DNA of 64,000 nucleotides from Candidatus Fredericiella danica (GTDB lineage Bacteria > Chloroflexota > Anaerolineae > Caldilineales > Caldilineaceae): the NCBI GenBank assembly GCA_016713335.1, contig JADJPH010000030.1, positions 19,980-83,979 of the forward strand, read 5' to 3'. The first letter of the stretch is position 1; the number at the start of each line of letters is the position of its first letter. The position numbers were made by a program, and so were the translations under genes. Shown one piece after another: positions 20,264-29,992 of this stretch. The notes beneath the pieces are model-generated. The model saw nothing but the letters and a program-made list of their open reading frames with translations, searched no databases and was not told the origin of the DNA.

Positions 20264-20965
20264 CTAGGCTTCTGCTTCAAATGGGATGTGGAGAGTCAAA
20301 GCCTTGCGATCCCCTCCTTCGCCGTTCGTCACCATCTCGATCGCATGCAGGCGCAACAGTTGGTACGCCGTCAATGCTTTCAACCTGGTCTCGGGCCGCA
20401 CCGTGGCCGGCAGTAAGGCGCAGTCAGGTGCATCATAACAGAACCAGCCGATAAGGTCACGTACTCCAGAAAAATCGCCTTCAAACGTGATTTTCCAGCC
20501 GGTGCTGTTCTCCAGTAGTTGAATCGACAACACCGCCATGACGCGATCACCGGCGCCGATCAACACCTCCATCAATAGACAGAGCGCCATGCGGAAATAG
20601 GCAAAATCGAGGTACCCCATACGCGCTTCGGCGGGCAGCGTCAGCACAATGGTCGTCGCCGGCGTTCGCTGCTGAACCTGATCTTGCGCCTGCGACAGAA
20701 TCTCCTGGAGGCTGTTCGGCTCGCGATGGATGGCCAATGATTGGCTTTCGACCCGCATGGCCACCGTCATGACGGCAGTCAAATCGGATAGCCCATCGAC
20801 GCTGTCATCAATCGTCTGCATGAACTCATGCTGTGCCTGCTGATCCCAGATGATATCAGGGTCGAGCAGGCTTGAGATGGCCGCCTTGATCGACGCAAAC
20901 GACATTTGTAGCCCCTGGCTGATATCCGAAACCAGGTTCCACACGGCCAGGTCGTTCTCACTCAT
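20264..20965 (-). CDS. Histidine-kinase-like protein lacking the phospho-accepting histidine
   Basis: 233 residues, soluble, with no input domain. The dimerisation helix follows the KdpD pattern (VSDISQGLQMSFASIKAAIS), but the usual ISHDLRTPL motif reads ISQGLQMSF, with Gln in place of His. The second half resembles an ATPase fold without clear N, G1 or G2 boxes. It lies directly upstream of the response regulator, with no gap, and downstream of the carbamate-kinase-like gene. Start chosen at ATG 20965; ATG 20989 is an alternative. Likely a pseudokinase partner or adaptor of the regulator. Could be called a KdpD-C-like protein. Confidence 0.7.
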   Translation of the reverse strand: MSENDLAVWNLVSDISQGLQMSFASIKAAISSLLDPDIIWDQQAQHEFMQTIDDSVDGLSDLTAVMTVAMRVESQSLAIHREPNSLQEILSQAQDQVQQRTPATTIVLTLPAEARMGYLDFAYFRMALCLLMEVLIGAGDRVMAVLSIQLLENSTGWKITFEGDFSGVRDLIGWFCYDAPDCALLPATVRPETRLKALTAYQLLRLHAIEMVTNGEGGDRKALTLHIPFEAEA

Positions 20966-21051
20966 GGTTACTACAACCCTTTCCGCCATTGCTCGCCTAA
21001 CTGGCGGGATGGGGCGCCGTCGCTCTGTTTCGACAGCGCCCCATCCCCGCA

Positions 21052-22014
21052 TTACCCGAACTGCACTAAGGCGGGCTGGGCTACACCAATGTGCAAACCC
21101 GCCTTGCCTGCGAGCGTCGCCGGTAGCTTGCGCAAGGTTGTGATGGTGACCTGCTCGCCGCCATCGTTGAGGAATTTGGCGGTCGCCTGGAGTTTGGCTT
21201 GGACTGAATTTGATTCAAAGGATGCGTTACTCAAGAAGGCATTGAGGTCAGCGCGCGACAAATAGACCGGCTGCTCGGTTGAAAGTCCCATCATGGCGAA
21301 CTTGTCATCGCGATCGATCACCATCAAGAGGGTCGACGCGTGCAACGCACCGGCCACGATGCAACTGACGCAATCGGTGTCCACCACAGCTTCGACGCCG
21401 CGCAAACTGCCGCTGGCGGTGCGCACGACAGGGATGCCGCCGCCACCCGCGGCAATCACGATGGTGCCGTTTGCGACCAGTTGCTTGATTCCTTCCATCT
21501 CGACAATCTCAAGCGGCATTGGCGAAGGGACGGCGCGGCGATATCCGCGTCCGGGTTCCAGAATCATGTGCCAGCCGCGATTCTGGCGATGCTGCTCGGC
21601 CTTGTCACGGTCAAAGTAGGGGCCAATGGCCTTGGTGGGTTGCTTGAACTGCGGGTCATCGCCATCGACAATGGTCTGTGTGACGACAGACATGACCGGC
21701 CGCTGCAAGTCGTTCTCGCGCAACACATTGTGCAGCGCCTGCACCAGCATGTATCCTGTCGCCCCCTGCGTGTCGGCGCCACAGACATCGAGCGGCACCG
21801 AATGCAGAATATGGCTCGCCAACTCAGAGCGATAGAGGACAAAGCCCACCTGTGGCTTGTTGCCATGCAGGATTGCCACGCGCAGGTCACTCTTGAAGAT
21901 CGGTAGAAGGGCTTCCGCGAGTTCGTGGGCTTTGTCACGTTGGCTGTCAATGGTGGAACTGAATTTGTCAGAAAGCACTTCGCCGTTGACAAGAATGACG
22001 ATAGCTTTGTTCAT
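21052..22014 (-). CDS. Carbamate-kinase-like protein with degenerate active site
   Basis: 320 residues, same fold and length as ArcC. Retained: HGNKPQVGF, DVCGADTQGATGY, GYRRAVPSPMPL, AAGGGGIPVV. Changed: the N-terminal phosphate-binding GGN motif reads VNGEVL, the IDKD motif is VDTD (loss of a conserved lysine), and the C-terminal GSMxPK motif reads NSVQAK. The intact paralogue at 34734-35696 has all of these. I infer loss or change of catalysis, perhaps a sensor of carbamoyl phosphate or carbamate for the regulator genes just downstream. A weak active kinase with another substrate remains possible. Start ATG 22014 with AGAGGA upstream. Confidence 0.75.
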   Translation of the reverse strand: MNKAIVILVNGEVLSDKFSSTIDSQRDKAHELAEALLPIFKSDLRVAILHGNKPQVGFVLYRSELASHILHSVPLDVCGADTQGATGYMLVQALHNVLRENDLQRPVMSVVTQTIVDGDDPQFKQPTKAIGPYFDRDKAEQHRQNRGWHMILEPGRGYRRAVPSPMPLEIVEMEGIKQLVANGTIVIAAGGGGIPVVRTASGSLRGVEAVVDTDCVSCIVAGALHASTLLMVIDRDDKFAMMGLSTEQPVYLSRADLNAFLSNASFESNSVQAKLQATAKFLNDGGEQVTITTLRKLPATLAGKAGLHIGVAQPALVQFG

Positions 22015-22053
22015 TGGCGTAATCCTCTTGTGATCCTGCTCCGAAACTGGACA

Positions 22054-22106
22054 AACCCTGGCAGGGCAGCCGTCGCATGCAACGGCTGCCACCTCCTGTC
22101 AGGGTT
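22054..22106 (-). terminator. Nested hairpin between gcvT and the carbamate-kinase-like gene
   Basis: An inner 9-bp stem (GGCAGCCGT/ACGGCTGCC, loop 8) sits inside an outer 7-bp stem (AACCCTG/CAGGGTT). It begins 19 bases after the gcvT stop. There is no T-run, so it may be an attenuator or RNA-processing site that separates the catabolic genes from the regulatory trio. Confidence 0.55.
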
Positions 22107-22124
22107 CTGCCTGCACGCCGGCAA

Positions 22125-23240
22125 TTAGCGGTAGGCCGGCGTGTAGAAGGGTCGTTTTACAACTTTGGCCTTCTTTGGTTTGCCTCTGATCAGCACATCC
22201 AACTCTGTGCCAACGGCTGCGTACTCGCTGTCGACCAACGCCATCCCAAGATAACGTTCGGTCGTCGGCGAATACATGCCACTCGTCACCACGCCAACCT
22301 CTTGTTCGCCGCTCGCAACCGGATAGTGCTCGCGGATCACCCCACGATCGACCAACTCAATCCCGACTGAAACACGCTGCGGCTTTTCCAGCTTCTGCTT
22401 GAGCAAGACATCGCGACCGATGAAGGGCTTGTCAAGGCTGACCGCAAAGGTGAGCCGTGCTTCGACCGGGGTAATGCTGGGCGACAGTTCATGCCCGTAG
22501 AGCGGCATGCAGGGTTCAAAGCGCAGGCTGTCGCGTGCGGCCAACCCGATCGGCAGCACCCCTTCCGCCTCACCCTCCGCCAGGATGCCTTCCCATACCT
22601 TCACGGCATGCTCGGCGGGGAAATAGAGCTCGAAGCCATCTTCCCCCGTGTAGCCGGTGCGCCCCAGCAACACCGGCACCCCGAAGATCGTGTCCCACAA
22701 TGCGGTGAAGCGCGGCGTCTTCTCCAGGTCAGCCTGCGTCAGCCGGTTGAGAATGGCCGGCGCCTTCGGACCCTGGAATGCAAGCATGTAGGTCGCATCC
22801 GAGATGTCCGTCACCGTCACCGCATACCCTCCCGCCTGGGCTTTTGCCCATTGCACATCCTTGTGCCGGTTGCCGGCATTGATGGCAATGAAGAAGTAGG
22901 GGACGCCCTGCTCATCGGGGAGTTTATAGATAAAGATGTCGTCGACCACGCCACCATCCGCATAACACATCAGCGCATAGTGGGCATCGAAGAGCGCCAT
23001 CTGCCGGACGTCGTAGGTGGCCAGGTAGTTGACGAACGCTTCGGCCTGCGGGCCGCGCACCTCCATCTGTCCCATGTGGTCGATATCGAACAACCCCGCC
23101 ACCGTGCGCGTGCGTTGATGTTCCTCGATCGGGCCTGTGGGATACTGCACGGGCATTTCCCACCCCGCAAACGGCACCATCCGCCCATTGTGCGCCACAT
23201 GCCAATCATAGAGTTTGGTTCTAAGCAGTTCGCTGGTCAT
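22125..23240 (-). CDS. gcvT: Glycine cleavage system T protein (aminomethyltransferase)
   Basis: 371 residues, full length and intact. GcvT takes the aminomethyl group from lipoyl-GcvH and makes 5,10-methylene-tetrahydrofolate plus ammonia. Seen: LYDWHVAHNGRMVPFAGWEM, GLFDIDHMGQMEVRGP, the NAGNRHKDVQW motif, GRTGYTGEDGFELYFP (folate-domain core), RDSLRFEPCMPLYGHEL and the C-terminal barrel (VGVVTSGMYSPT...ALVDSEYA). ATG 23240 lies just beyond the gcvP stop, and the end of gcvP supplies AAGGAG. It is the last of the three gcv genes. The lipoamide dehydrogenase is not in the window. Confidence 0.95.
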   Translation of the reverse strand: MTSELLRTKLYDWHVAHNGRMVPFAGWEMPVQYPTGPIEEHQRTRTVAGLFDIDHMGQMEVRGPQAEAFVNYLATYDVRQMALFDAHYALMCYADGGVVDDIFIYKLPDEQGVPYFFIAINAGNRHKDVQWAKAQAGGYAVTVTDISDATYMLAFQGPKAPAILNRLTQADLEKTPRFTALWDTIFGVPVLLGRTGYTGEDGFELYFPAEHAVKVWEGILAEGEAEGVLPIGLAARDSLRFEPCMPLYGHELSPSITPVEARLTFAVSLDKPFIGRDVLLKQKLEKPQRVSVGIELVDRGVIREHYPVASGEQEVGVVTSGMYSPTTERYLGMALVDSEYAAVGTELDVLIRGKPKKAKVVKRPFYTPAYR

Positions 23241-23242
23241 GC

Positions 23243-26135
23243 TTACTCCTTATTTGCGTAGGCTTCAATTGGCAGACAGGTGCAAACCAGGTTGCGGTCA
23301 CCGTAGACGCTGTCGATGCGTCCCACCGGGGGCCAGAACTTCCATTCCGCAACCCAGGTCGTCGGGAAGACAGCCTGTTCGCGCGAGTAAGGACGCTCCC
23401 AGGTGGCACTGGCGACGCTGGCAGCAGTGTGCGGCGAGTTGACGACGACGTTGTCGTGCGGGTCAGCCGCGCCGCTCTCGATCGCACGAATTTCCTCGCG
23501 GATCTGGATCATGGCCTGGCAGAAGCGATCCAACTCAGCTTGCGACTCGCTCTCGGTCGGTTCGATCATCAACGTGTCATGCACCGGGAAGGCCACGGTT
23601 GGCGCATGGAAGTTGAAATCCATCAGCCGCTTGGCCACGTCCGTCACCGAGATCACGTCTTTCAGGTGGCGCAGATCCAGGATGCATTCGTGGGCCACAC
23701 GTCCGTTGGCGCCCTTGTAGAGGACCGGGTAATAGGGATCGAGGCGTGCGGCAACATAGTTGGCATTCAGAATCGCCATCTGGGTGGCGCGCGTCAAACC
23801 GGCTGCACCCATCATGGCAATGTAGGCATAGGAAATGGTGACGATGCTTGCGCTGCCCCAGGGCGCCGACGAGACCGGGCCGATCGCTTTCTTGCCGCCC
23901 ACACGGCCGGCCGCCAGCGGGTGACCGGGCAGATAGGGCGCCAGATGCGCTGCCACACCGATCGGGCCAACACCGGGTCCACCGCCGCCGTGGGGAATGG
24001 CAAACGTCTTGTGAAGATTCAGATGGCAGACGTCGGCGCCGATGTAGCCGGGCGATGTCAAGCCGACCTGCGCATTCATGTTTGCGCCGTCCATGTAAAC
24101 CTGCCCGCCGTACTGGTGGACGATCCGGACAATCTCCAGCACGCCTTCTTCAAACACACCGTGCGTCGAAGGATAGGTCACCATCACGGCGCCCAGCGTA
24201 TCTTTGTATTGCTCGGCTTTGGCGCGGAGGTCGGCAACGTCCACATTACCGCCCTCGTCACATGCCACCACGACCACCTGGAAGCCCGCCATCGCCGCGC
24301 TCGCCGGGTTGGTGCCGTGCGCTGAACTGGGGATGAGACAGGTGGTGCGTTGGGGTTCGCCGCGGTCCATGTGATAAGCCCGGATGACAAGCATACCGGT
24401 ATACTCACCGGCGGCGCCCGAGTTTGGCTGAAGCGAGACCGCGGCAAAGCCGGTGATCTCCGCCAACCACTTTTCCAGGCGGCGGAACAACTCTTGATAC
24501 CCTGCGGCCTGGTCGGCCGGTACAAAAGGATGAAGTGCCGCAAATTCGGGCCAGAGCAGGGGGAGCATCTCGGCGGTGGCGTTTAGCTTCATCGTGCACG
24601 ACCCCAGTGGGATCATCGAGTGGGTCAACGAGAGATCGCGCGATTGTAGCTTGTTGATGTAGCGCATCATCTCCGTTTCGGAGTGATAGGTGTTGAAGAC
24701 CGGATGCGTCAGGTAATCGCTCTGGCGATCATGGGGGCCACCGAAGGCCAGGTCAGTGGCCGCGGCAAGCGCCTTGATATCGACGGCATTGGGCACTGCA
24801 CCGAAAATCCCCAACAACGTCTCAACATTGTTGAGCCGTGTCAGTTCGTCAAACGCAACGCCGACCGCGCCATCGTCGTAATAGCGCAGGTTCACTGCTT
24901 CTGCCAGTGCGGCCGCGCGGATCGTAGCCTGCGTGCGCGGGCCGCCCGAAATCTTCAACGTGTCAAACACCGGTTCTGCATTGATGGTGTAGCCAAGTTG
25001 CTGCAGCGCTTTGCCAAAGACCGAGGTCAGCAGGCGTACGCGCTGGGCGCGCAGCCGGATCCCATCGGGACCATGGTAGACCGCGTACATCGAGGCCAGG
25101 ATGGCCAGGAGCACTTGGGCCGTGCAAATATTGCTGGTCGCCTTTTCACGGCGAATATGCTGTTCCGCGTCTGAGTGCGAGCCGCATTGCCGGGTTGCCG
25201 TGCGAATCGACGGACACGCCGATCAGACGTCCGGGCATGTTGCGCTTGTATTCCTCGCGGGTGGCAAAGAAGGCGGCATGTGGTCCGCCAAAACCCATCG
25301 GCACCCCGAAGCGCTGGCTGTTGCCCACGACCACGTCCGCGCCAAATTCGCCCGGCGCACGCAGCAACGTCAGCGCCAGCAGGTCTGTCGCCACCACGAC
25401 CAGGACGTCATGCGCATGTGCCGCCTTAATGAACGGCGCATAGTCATAGACGTCGCCGTTGGTGGCCGGATACTGCACCAGCGCGCCAAAGGCATCGGCA
25501 AAATCGTAGGTCTTGTGATCCCCAACGACGACCTTGATGTCTAGCGGAGCGGCGCGCATTTCGACGACAGCAATCGTCTGCGGATGGCAGAGTTCGGAGA
25601 CGAAAAAGGTCTCGGCAGTGGACTTGCGTGCGCGCTGGCGGTGACAGAGGGTCATTGCTTCGGCGGCCGCCGTGCCTTCATCCAGCAGCGAAGCGTTGGT
25701 GATTTCCATGGCGGTCAGGTCGGTGATCATGGTCTGGAAATTGAGCAACGCTTCCAGGCGTCCCTGCGCAATTTCGGCCTGATACGGGGTGTACTGCGTA
25801 TACCACCCAGGATTCTCGAAGATATTGCGCATCACCACCGGCGGCATGATGCAGTCGTAATAGCCCATGCCGATGAACGAGCGGTAAAGCTTGTTCTGCG
25901 CGGCCAGCCCTCGCAACTCGGCCAGAATTTGCGACTCAGTGCGCGGTTGCTCAAGCGCAAGGGGCGCCGGCAACCGGATCTTGGCCGGGACCGTCTGATC
26001 GATCAGTTCTTCCAGGGATCCTGCGTTGACGAAAGCCAGCATCGCCTCCAACTCGGCAGGGCGTGGACCAATATGGCGATCGACAAAATGATCGGTAGGG
26101 TTCAATAGATCAAGGATGTTGGCTTTTTTTGTCAT
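23243..26135 (-). CDS. gcvP: Glycine dehydrogenase (decarboxylating), P protein (frameshifted)
   Basis: PLP enzyme that decarboxylates glycine and loads methylamine on GcvH. Full single-chain form, ~965 residues. N-terminal half: HFVDRHIGPRPAELEAML, GMGYYDCIMPPVV. C-terminal half: TMKLNATAEMLPL, NSGAAGEYTGMLVIRAYH, and the PLP lysine in HLNLHKTFAIPHGGGGPG. The frame breaks near 25165: adding one C and one G in two short runs restores the conserved REQHIRREKATSN segment, so this is one gene and not the two-subunit P1/P2 form. Start ATG 26135 with GAGGAAAC upstream. Placed between gcvH and gcvT. Confidence 0.93.
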
Positions 26136-26203
26136 GTTTCCTCGCTTACGCGGCACTGCGCGCCGGCATCATCGCCGAAATGGGTGCGGACGGTGCCTGC
26201 ACA

Positions 26204-26587
26204 CTATTTGATATTCCGGTACGCGCCGTAGGCGTCGGCATCCATCAGGGCCGCAACCTGCGCCGGCGCGCTCATCCTGATGCGCATCAGCCAGGACTCG
26301 TATGGGGCTGCGTTGAGTTGTTCGGGGGCCGCTAAGATCTCGGCGTTGGCCGCGACGACTTCGCCGGAAACCGGCGTATAGAGATCGGCGGCGGCTTTCA
26401 CCGATTCGACGACGCCGACGACATCACCGGCTTAAAACGTGTCGCCGGCAGCCGGCAATTCGAGAAACACGATATCGGAGAGTGAATCCTGTGCGTAGTC
26501 GGAAATCCCGATGACTGCTTCGTCACCTTCTACGCGCAGCCATTCATCTTCTTTGCTGTAGTACAGTTCGGGTGCTACTTTGCTCAT
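26204..26587 (-). CDS. gcvH: Glycine cleavage system H protein, interrupted by an in-frame TAA
   Basis: Lipoyl carrier of the glycine cleavage system, 127 residues. N-part: LYYSKEDEWLRVEGDEAVIG, YAQDSLSDIVFLELP. C-part: GVVESVKAAADLYTPVSG, whose lysine is the lipoylation site. Between them, within GDTF-stop-AGDVV, a TAA at 26432-26434 occupies a position normally filled by Glu, Lys or Gln. One base change would restore it, and the frame is otherwise continuous. Either a sequence error or a true nonsense mutation in an essential subunit; the intact gcvP and gcvT frames nearby favour error. Start ATG 26587. Confidence 0.88.
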
Positions 26588-26687
26588 GGGTTGCCTCGTT
26601 AACCTGGTGCATGTAGTAGAAATAAGGATGCACGGATGCGGACAATCTCCGCACCCGTGCATATAGGATGGTGCTCACTTGCCTTGC

Positions 26688-27740
26688 TTAGGGGATAATG
26701 GCAGCCATTACGCCCTTTTGCGCGTGCAAACGATTCTCAGCCTCATTGTAACAGGCTTCACCCCATTTGCCATCTAGCACGGCATCATCGACTTCTGCAC
26801 CCCGTTCACAGGGCAGGCAGTGCATGTACTGTGCGGTCGGCTTCGCCAGGTTCATGTTGTCAACGGTGGCGCGCCAGTGCTTGTAGTTGCCGAAGAGTTT
26901 CATCATCTCATCCTGCTTCGGCTTGTCGGTCACCGGCGGCAGCAGGTCCAGGCAGACATAGTTCTTGGTATAGACGACATCAGCATTTTCGTAGGCATCT
27001 TCCTGGCGGTCGGAGACGCGGTAGGATCCACCGCTGGCAGCCACGTTGTTTTTGATGTCCTGTTCGATGTCCGGGTCGATGCGCATTTCCGGCGGGTGGG
27101 AGAAGACAACATCGGCGCCAAAAAGCGACGCCATGTACAGGAAGTCATGATGGGGTGCAATCGGCTTCTTGGGACCCGAAGCGTAGGCCCAACTCACACC
27201 GATTTTGCGCCCGCGCAGATCTTTGCCGAACATCTCCCACAGCGCCATTGCATCGGCCATGCCCTGACAGGGGTGGTAGATGTTGTCTTCCATGTTGATC
27301 ACAGGCGCGTGCGACCATTTGGCGAATTCCTGGATGATGCGGAAGCTCTTGGTGTATTCCCAACCGACAACGTCGCCGAGAATGCGAATCGAGAGTGCCG
27401 CGCCCATGCGTGAGAGGACGCGGGCCATGTCCGAAATCCGCTCCGACGCATAGCCCACGTCTTCACCTTCGAGGGTGGGCAGGCGGGTGGAGCCTGGTTC
27501 CAAGAAATGGGCATGACCGCCCAGTTCAAAAATACCGGCCTCAAAGCTGTTGCGGGTGCGCAGGCTGGGATTAAAAAACATCATGAACAGCGTCCGGCGC
27601 GGCAGCAGGTCGTCGTGGCGGCGGCGCAGCGTGTTGTCGGCCTTCAGTTGCAGACCAAGTTCCAGCATGGTCTCCAATTCGGCCTTGGAAAAATCCTGAA
27701 GGCGCAGAAAATCCCGGCCCTTCAATCCTTCGGTAACCAT
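26688..27740 (-). CDS. Knotted-type carbamoyltransferase (N-acetyl/succinylornithine transcarbamylase-like)
   Basis: 350 residues. Carbamoyl-phosphate site: FFNPSLRTRNSFE (SxRTR), DNIYHPCQGMADAMAL (HPCQ), YMHCLPCERGAEVDDAVLD (HCLP). The middle GVSWAYASGPKKP and the Pro-rich loop VVYTKNYVCLDLLPPV match the knotted carbamoyltransferase group (AOTC, SOTC, YgeW) rather than ordinary ornithine transcarbamylase. The second-substrate loop does not match the AOTC sequence I know. Since it lies among allantoin and glycine genes and not with arginine genes, the acceptor is probably a ureide-type compound; oxamate or a ureidoglycine derivative are guesses. Start ATG 27740, because the upstream ATG 27758 would include the AGGAGA ribosome site in the protein. 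Confidence 0.85.
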   Translation of the reverse strand: MVTEGLKGRDFLRLQDFSKAELETMLELGLQLKADNTLRRRHDDLLPRRTLFMMFFNPSLRTRNSFEAGIFELGGHAHFLEPGSTRLPTLEGEDVGYASERISDMARVLSRMGAALSIRILGDVVGWEYTKSFRIIQEFAKWSHAPVINMEDNIYHPCQGMADAMALWEMFGKDLRGRKIGVSWAYASGPKKPIAPHHDFLYMASLFGADVVFSHPPEMRIDPDIEQDIKNNVAASGGSYRVSDRQEDAYENADVVYTKNYVCLDLLPPVTDKPKQDEMMKLFGNYKHWRATVDNMNLAKPTAQYMHCLPCERGAEVDDAVLDGKWGEACYNEAENRLHAQKGVMAAIIP

Positions 27741-27806
27741 CTTGTATCTCCTAAACAACAGTGAATCTGATTGCTTTGAATCTCGTCATGTCGACCAACA
27801 ACAGGG

Positions 27807-28999
27807 TCACCAGGTGACCTTATGTACCTTTTCCAACTTGGATGGGTCGTCAAAGCGCGCAAGCGGCAGACGCTCAATAAAGTACGATGTCTCACCGGTC
27901 ATCACGTAGCGGGCGAGATCGCGGCCAATCGTCGGTCCTTCGATGACGCCGTTGCCGCCGGCGCCAATCGCCAGCACGTAGTCCTTGATTGGCGACGGTC
28001 CCAGCACCGGCATATAGTCGCGCGGCTCGGCTCGGTAGCCGACCCAATCGTTCGCCACCGACGAATCGAGCAGGCGCGGATAGTGCTTCAGCAGTTCTTC
28101 GGTCAGGAAGTCCCAGAAATAAGGGTCGGTGCCACCCGTCATCGGCAGGTCGTCCGGGTTCCACAGACCGGCATGCTGCGGATTATTCAAATCCATGGTC
28201 AAGTGCGCTTTGCAGATAAAGACGTTGTCCTTGTCCTTGCGGGCGTAGAAGCGCGGAAACTTGAGCACAGGGAACGGGTAGCCCAGGGGATGCTCGGGTT
28301 TTAGGATGAACACCTCAGCACGCGTGTGAATGATCGGTGATTTCATGCCGACCTTTTCGCCAAAGAAAGGCGCCCATGGGCCGGTGGAATCGACCAGCAC
28401 GTCCAGATCGAAGTGCCCTTATTGGTATCGACCCCTGTCACCTTGTTGTCCACCACGTTGACATTCTGGACCTCGGTACCAATCATGACCTTGGCGCCCT
28501 TCTCGCGTGAGAGGCGAGCAAGCGTATTGGAAATCATGGTCGCATCGACAAAACCATCGTCCGGGCTGTACGCGGCACCGAGCACCCCATCCAACGTCAG
28601 GTCGGGAATGATGGTGCGGATCTTTTCGGGATCCTTCCAATACTCCGCCTGGTAGCCAGAGGCGACGGCCAGATCGACCGCCTGCAAGGCGTACTTTTCG
28701 TATTCAGGATAGGGCGCGATGAGCAGCGTGCCGGTCTGTTCGAAACCGGTTGAGCCGGGAATGCGCTTCTCCAACTCGGTATAGAATTTGAAGCCAAAGA
28801 GACGGATAGACCAGAACTCATGCGGCAGCGAGTCATCGATCAGACAGTGGGTGCCGGCCGACTTGGCCGTCGTGCCCGATCCGATTGTGTTCTTCTCGAA
28901 CAGATAGACTTCGGCGTCCGGATGCTCGTGCGTCAGAAAATAAGCGATCGCGGTGCCGATGATGCCCCCACCCACAATCCCGATGCGTTTTTTCGTCAT
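27807..28999 (-). CDS. FAD-dependent oxidoreductase, DAO family (frameshifted)
   Basis: About 397 residues. N-terminal dinucleotide fold RIGIVGGGIIGTAIAYFLTH, SGTTAKSAGTHC, then substrate domain and a C-terminal FAD contact with AEPRDYMPVLGPSPI and GAGGNGVIEGPTIGRDLARY. This is the glycine/sarcosine oxidase, dimethylglycine dehydrogenase and D-amino-acid oxidase family. One G lost from a GGGG run near 28410 shifts the frame (DTNKG then LDVLVDSTGPWAPF). Position directly after fixB suggests it passes electrons to the electron-transfer flavoprotein, as dimethylglycine and sarcosine dehydrogenases do, rather than to oxygen. The substrate is unknown; an amino or imino acid feeding the adjacent glycine cleavage genes is plausible. 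Confidence 0.88.
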
Positions 29000-29010
29000 T
29001 TTCTTCTCTC

Positions 29011-29982
29011 CTATTTCTTTGTGACAGAACGCGTCTTGATCGCTTCTATCAAAGCAGGCACAAATTGATAAAGGTCGGCATGAATGCCGTAGTCAGCCTG
29101 GGCAAAGATACCGGCGTTTTCATCGCTGTTGACCGCGACGATCAACTTCGACTCACGGATGCCGATCGTGTGCTGGATCGAGCCGGAGACACCCAACGTG
29201 ATGCACAGGTCGGGTGACAACTTGAGACCGGAAAGTCCCAGCCATTCCGGGAACCAGTCACGCTCGGACGAGATGGGTCGCGAACAGGCAACCTGGCCAT
29301 TGAGTAGACCGGCGAGTTCTTCCGCCATGGCCAAATCCTCACGGTTGCGCATGCCCTGCCCGACATCCACGATGACGGGTGCATCCTGCAGGCGGCGCCC
29401 TGTATCTGCCTTCACGCTGTTTGCCAGCACGCGCATCCGCGCCGCCGGGATCGCGACGGGTACGGCAATGACCGCAGCCGAATGGCCGGCGAAAGCCTGC
29501 TCGTGGAAGACGCCTGGCGGAACGGCGGCCAGGGCCGGCAGGACGTTGATCCGATAGGTATTGTTCCCAATGCCGGTGTAAACTAAGCATTTGGCTGTCA
29601 CCGACTGACTAGCGGCATCGTAGGAAAAATCGTCGCACCAGGAAACCGCACCTGCGCCGAGCCGTTCTGCCACCCGGCCGTTCACTTCCAGGCCCCGTTT
29701 CGTAGCACCGACCAACACCACTACCGGCTGCACCTGCTCAATCACCCCTGCCAGCGCGGCGGTGTACGTCTCCGGATTGTAGACATCGAGCGCAGGCTCG
29801 GCCACCGTATAGACCACATCTGCGCCCCATTCGCCCCAGATCGCCGCCGTTGCAGCGGCCGCAGCACCCAAAGCAACCACGCCCACCTCGGTGAAGCCCT
29901 GCGTGCCGGCAACCTGGCGCGCCTTGGCCAGGAGTTCGCGCGCAACCCCGGCTTCTTCTGAATAAACCAACAACTTTGCCAT
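29011..29982 (-). CDS. fixB: Electron transfer flavoprotein alpha subunit
   Basis: 323 residues, intact. N-terminal domain LLVYSEEAGVARELLAKARQ, C-terminal FAD-binding domain with DAPVIVDVGQGMRNREDLAM, GLSGLKLSPDLCITLGVSGSIQH (FAD site; the usual GxSGAxQH reads GVSGSIQH) and VAVNSDENAGIFAQADYG. With FixA it forms the ETF that, in FixABCX complexes, couples NADH oxidation to reduction of both quinone and ferredoxin by flavin bifurcation. Eleven bases separate its start from the fixA stop. Confidence 0.93.
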   Translation of the reverse strand: MAKLLVYSEEAGVARELLAKARQVAGTQGFTEVGVVALGAAAAATAAIWGEWGADVVYTVAEPALDVYNPETYTAALAGVIEQVQPVVVLVGATKRGLEVNGRVAERLGAGAVSWCDDFSYDAASQSVTAKCLVYTGIGNNTYRINVLPALAAVPPGVFHEQAFAGHSAAVIAVPVAIPAARMRVLANSVKADTGRRLQDAPVIVDVGQGMRNREDLAMAEELAGLLNGQVACSRPISSERDWFPEWLGLSGLKLSPDLCITLGVSGSIQHTIGIRESKLIVAVNSDENAGIFAQADYGIHADLYQFVPALIEAIKTRSVTKK

Positions 29983-29992
29983 GATTCAGCTC

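Noticed and set aside
19565..20965. KdpDE potassium-sensing system
   Set aside because: Only distant likeness; no kdpFABC genes, the sensor lacks the KdpD N-terminal and membrane domains and the phosphohistidine.
23243..26135. Two-subunit glycine dehydrogenase (gcvPA/gcvPB)
   Set aside because: The break lies inside a conserved segment and two single-base additions at short runs restore a continuous single-chain P protein.
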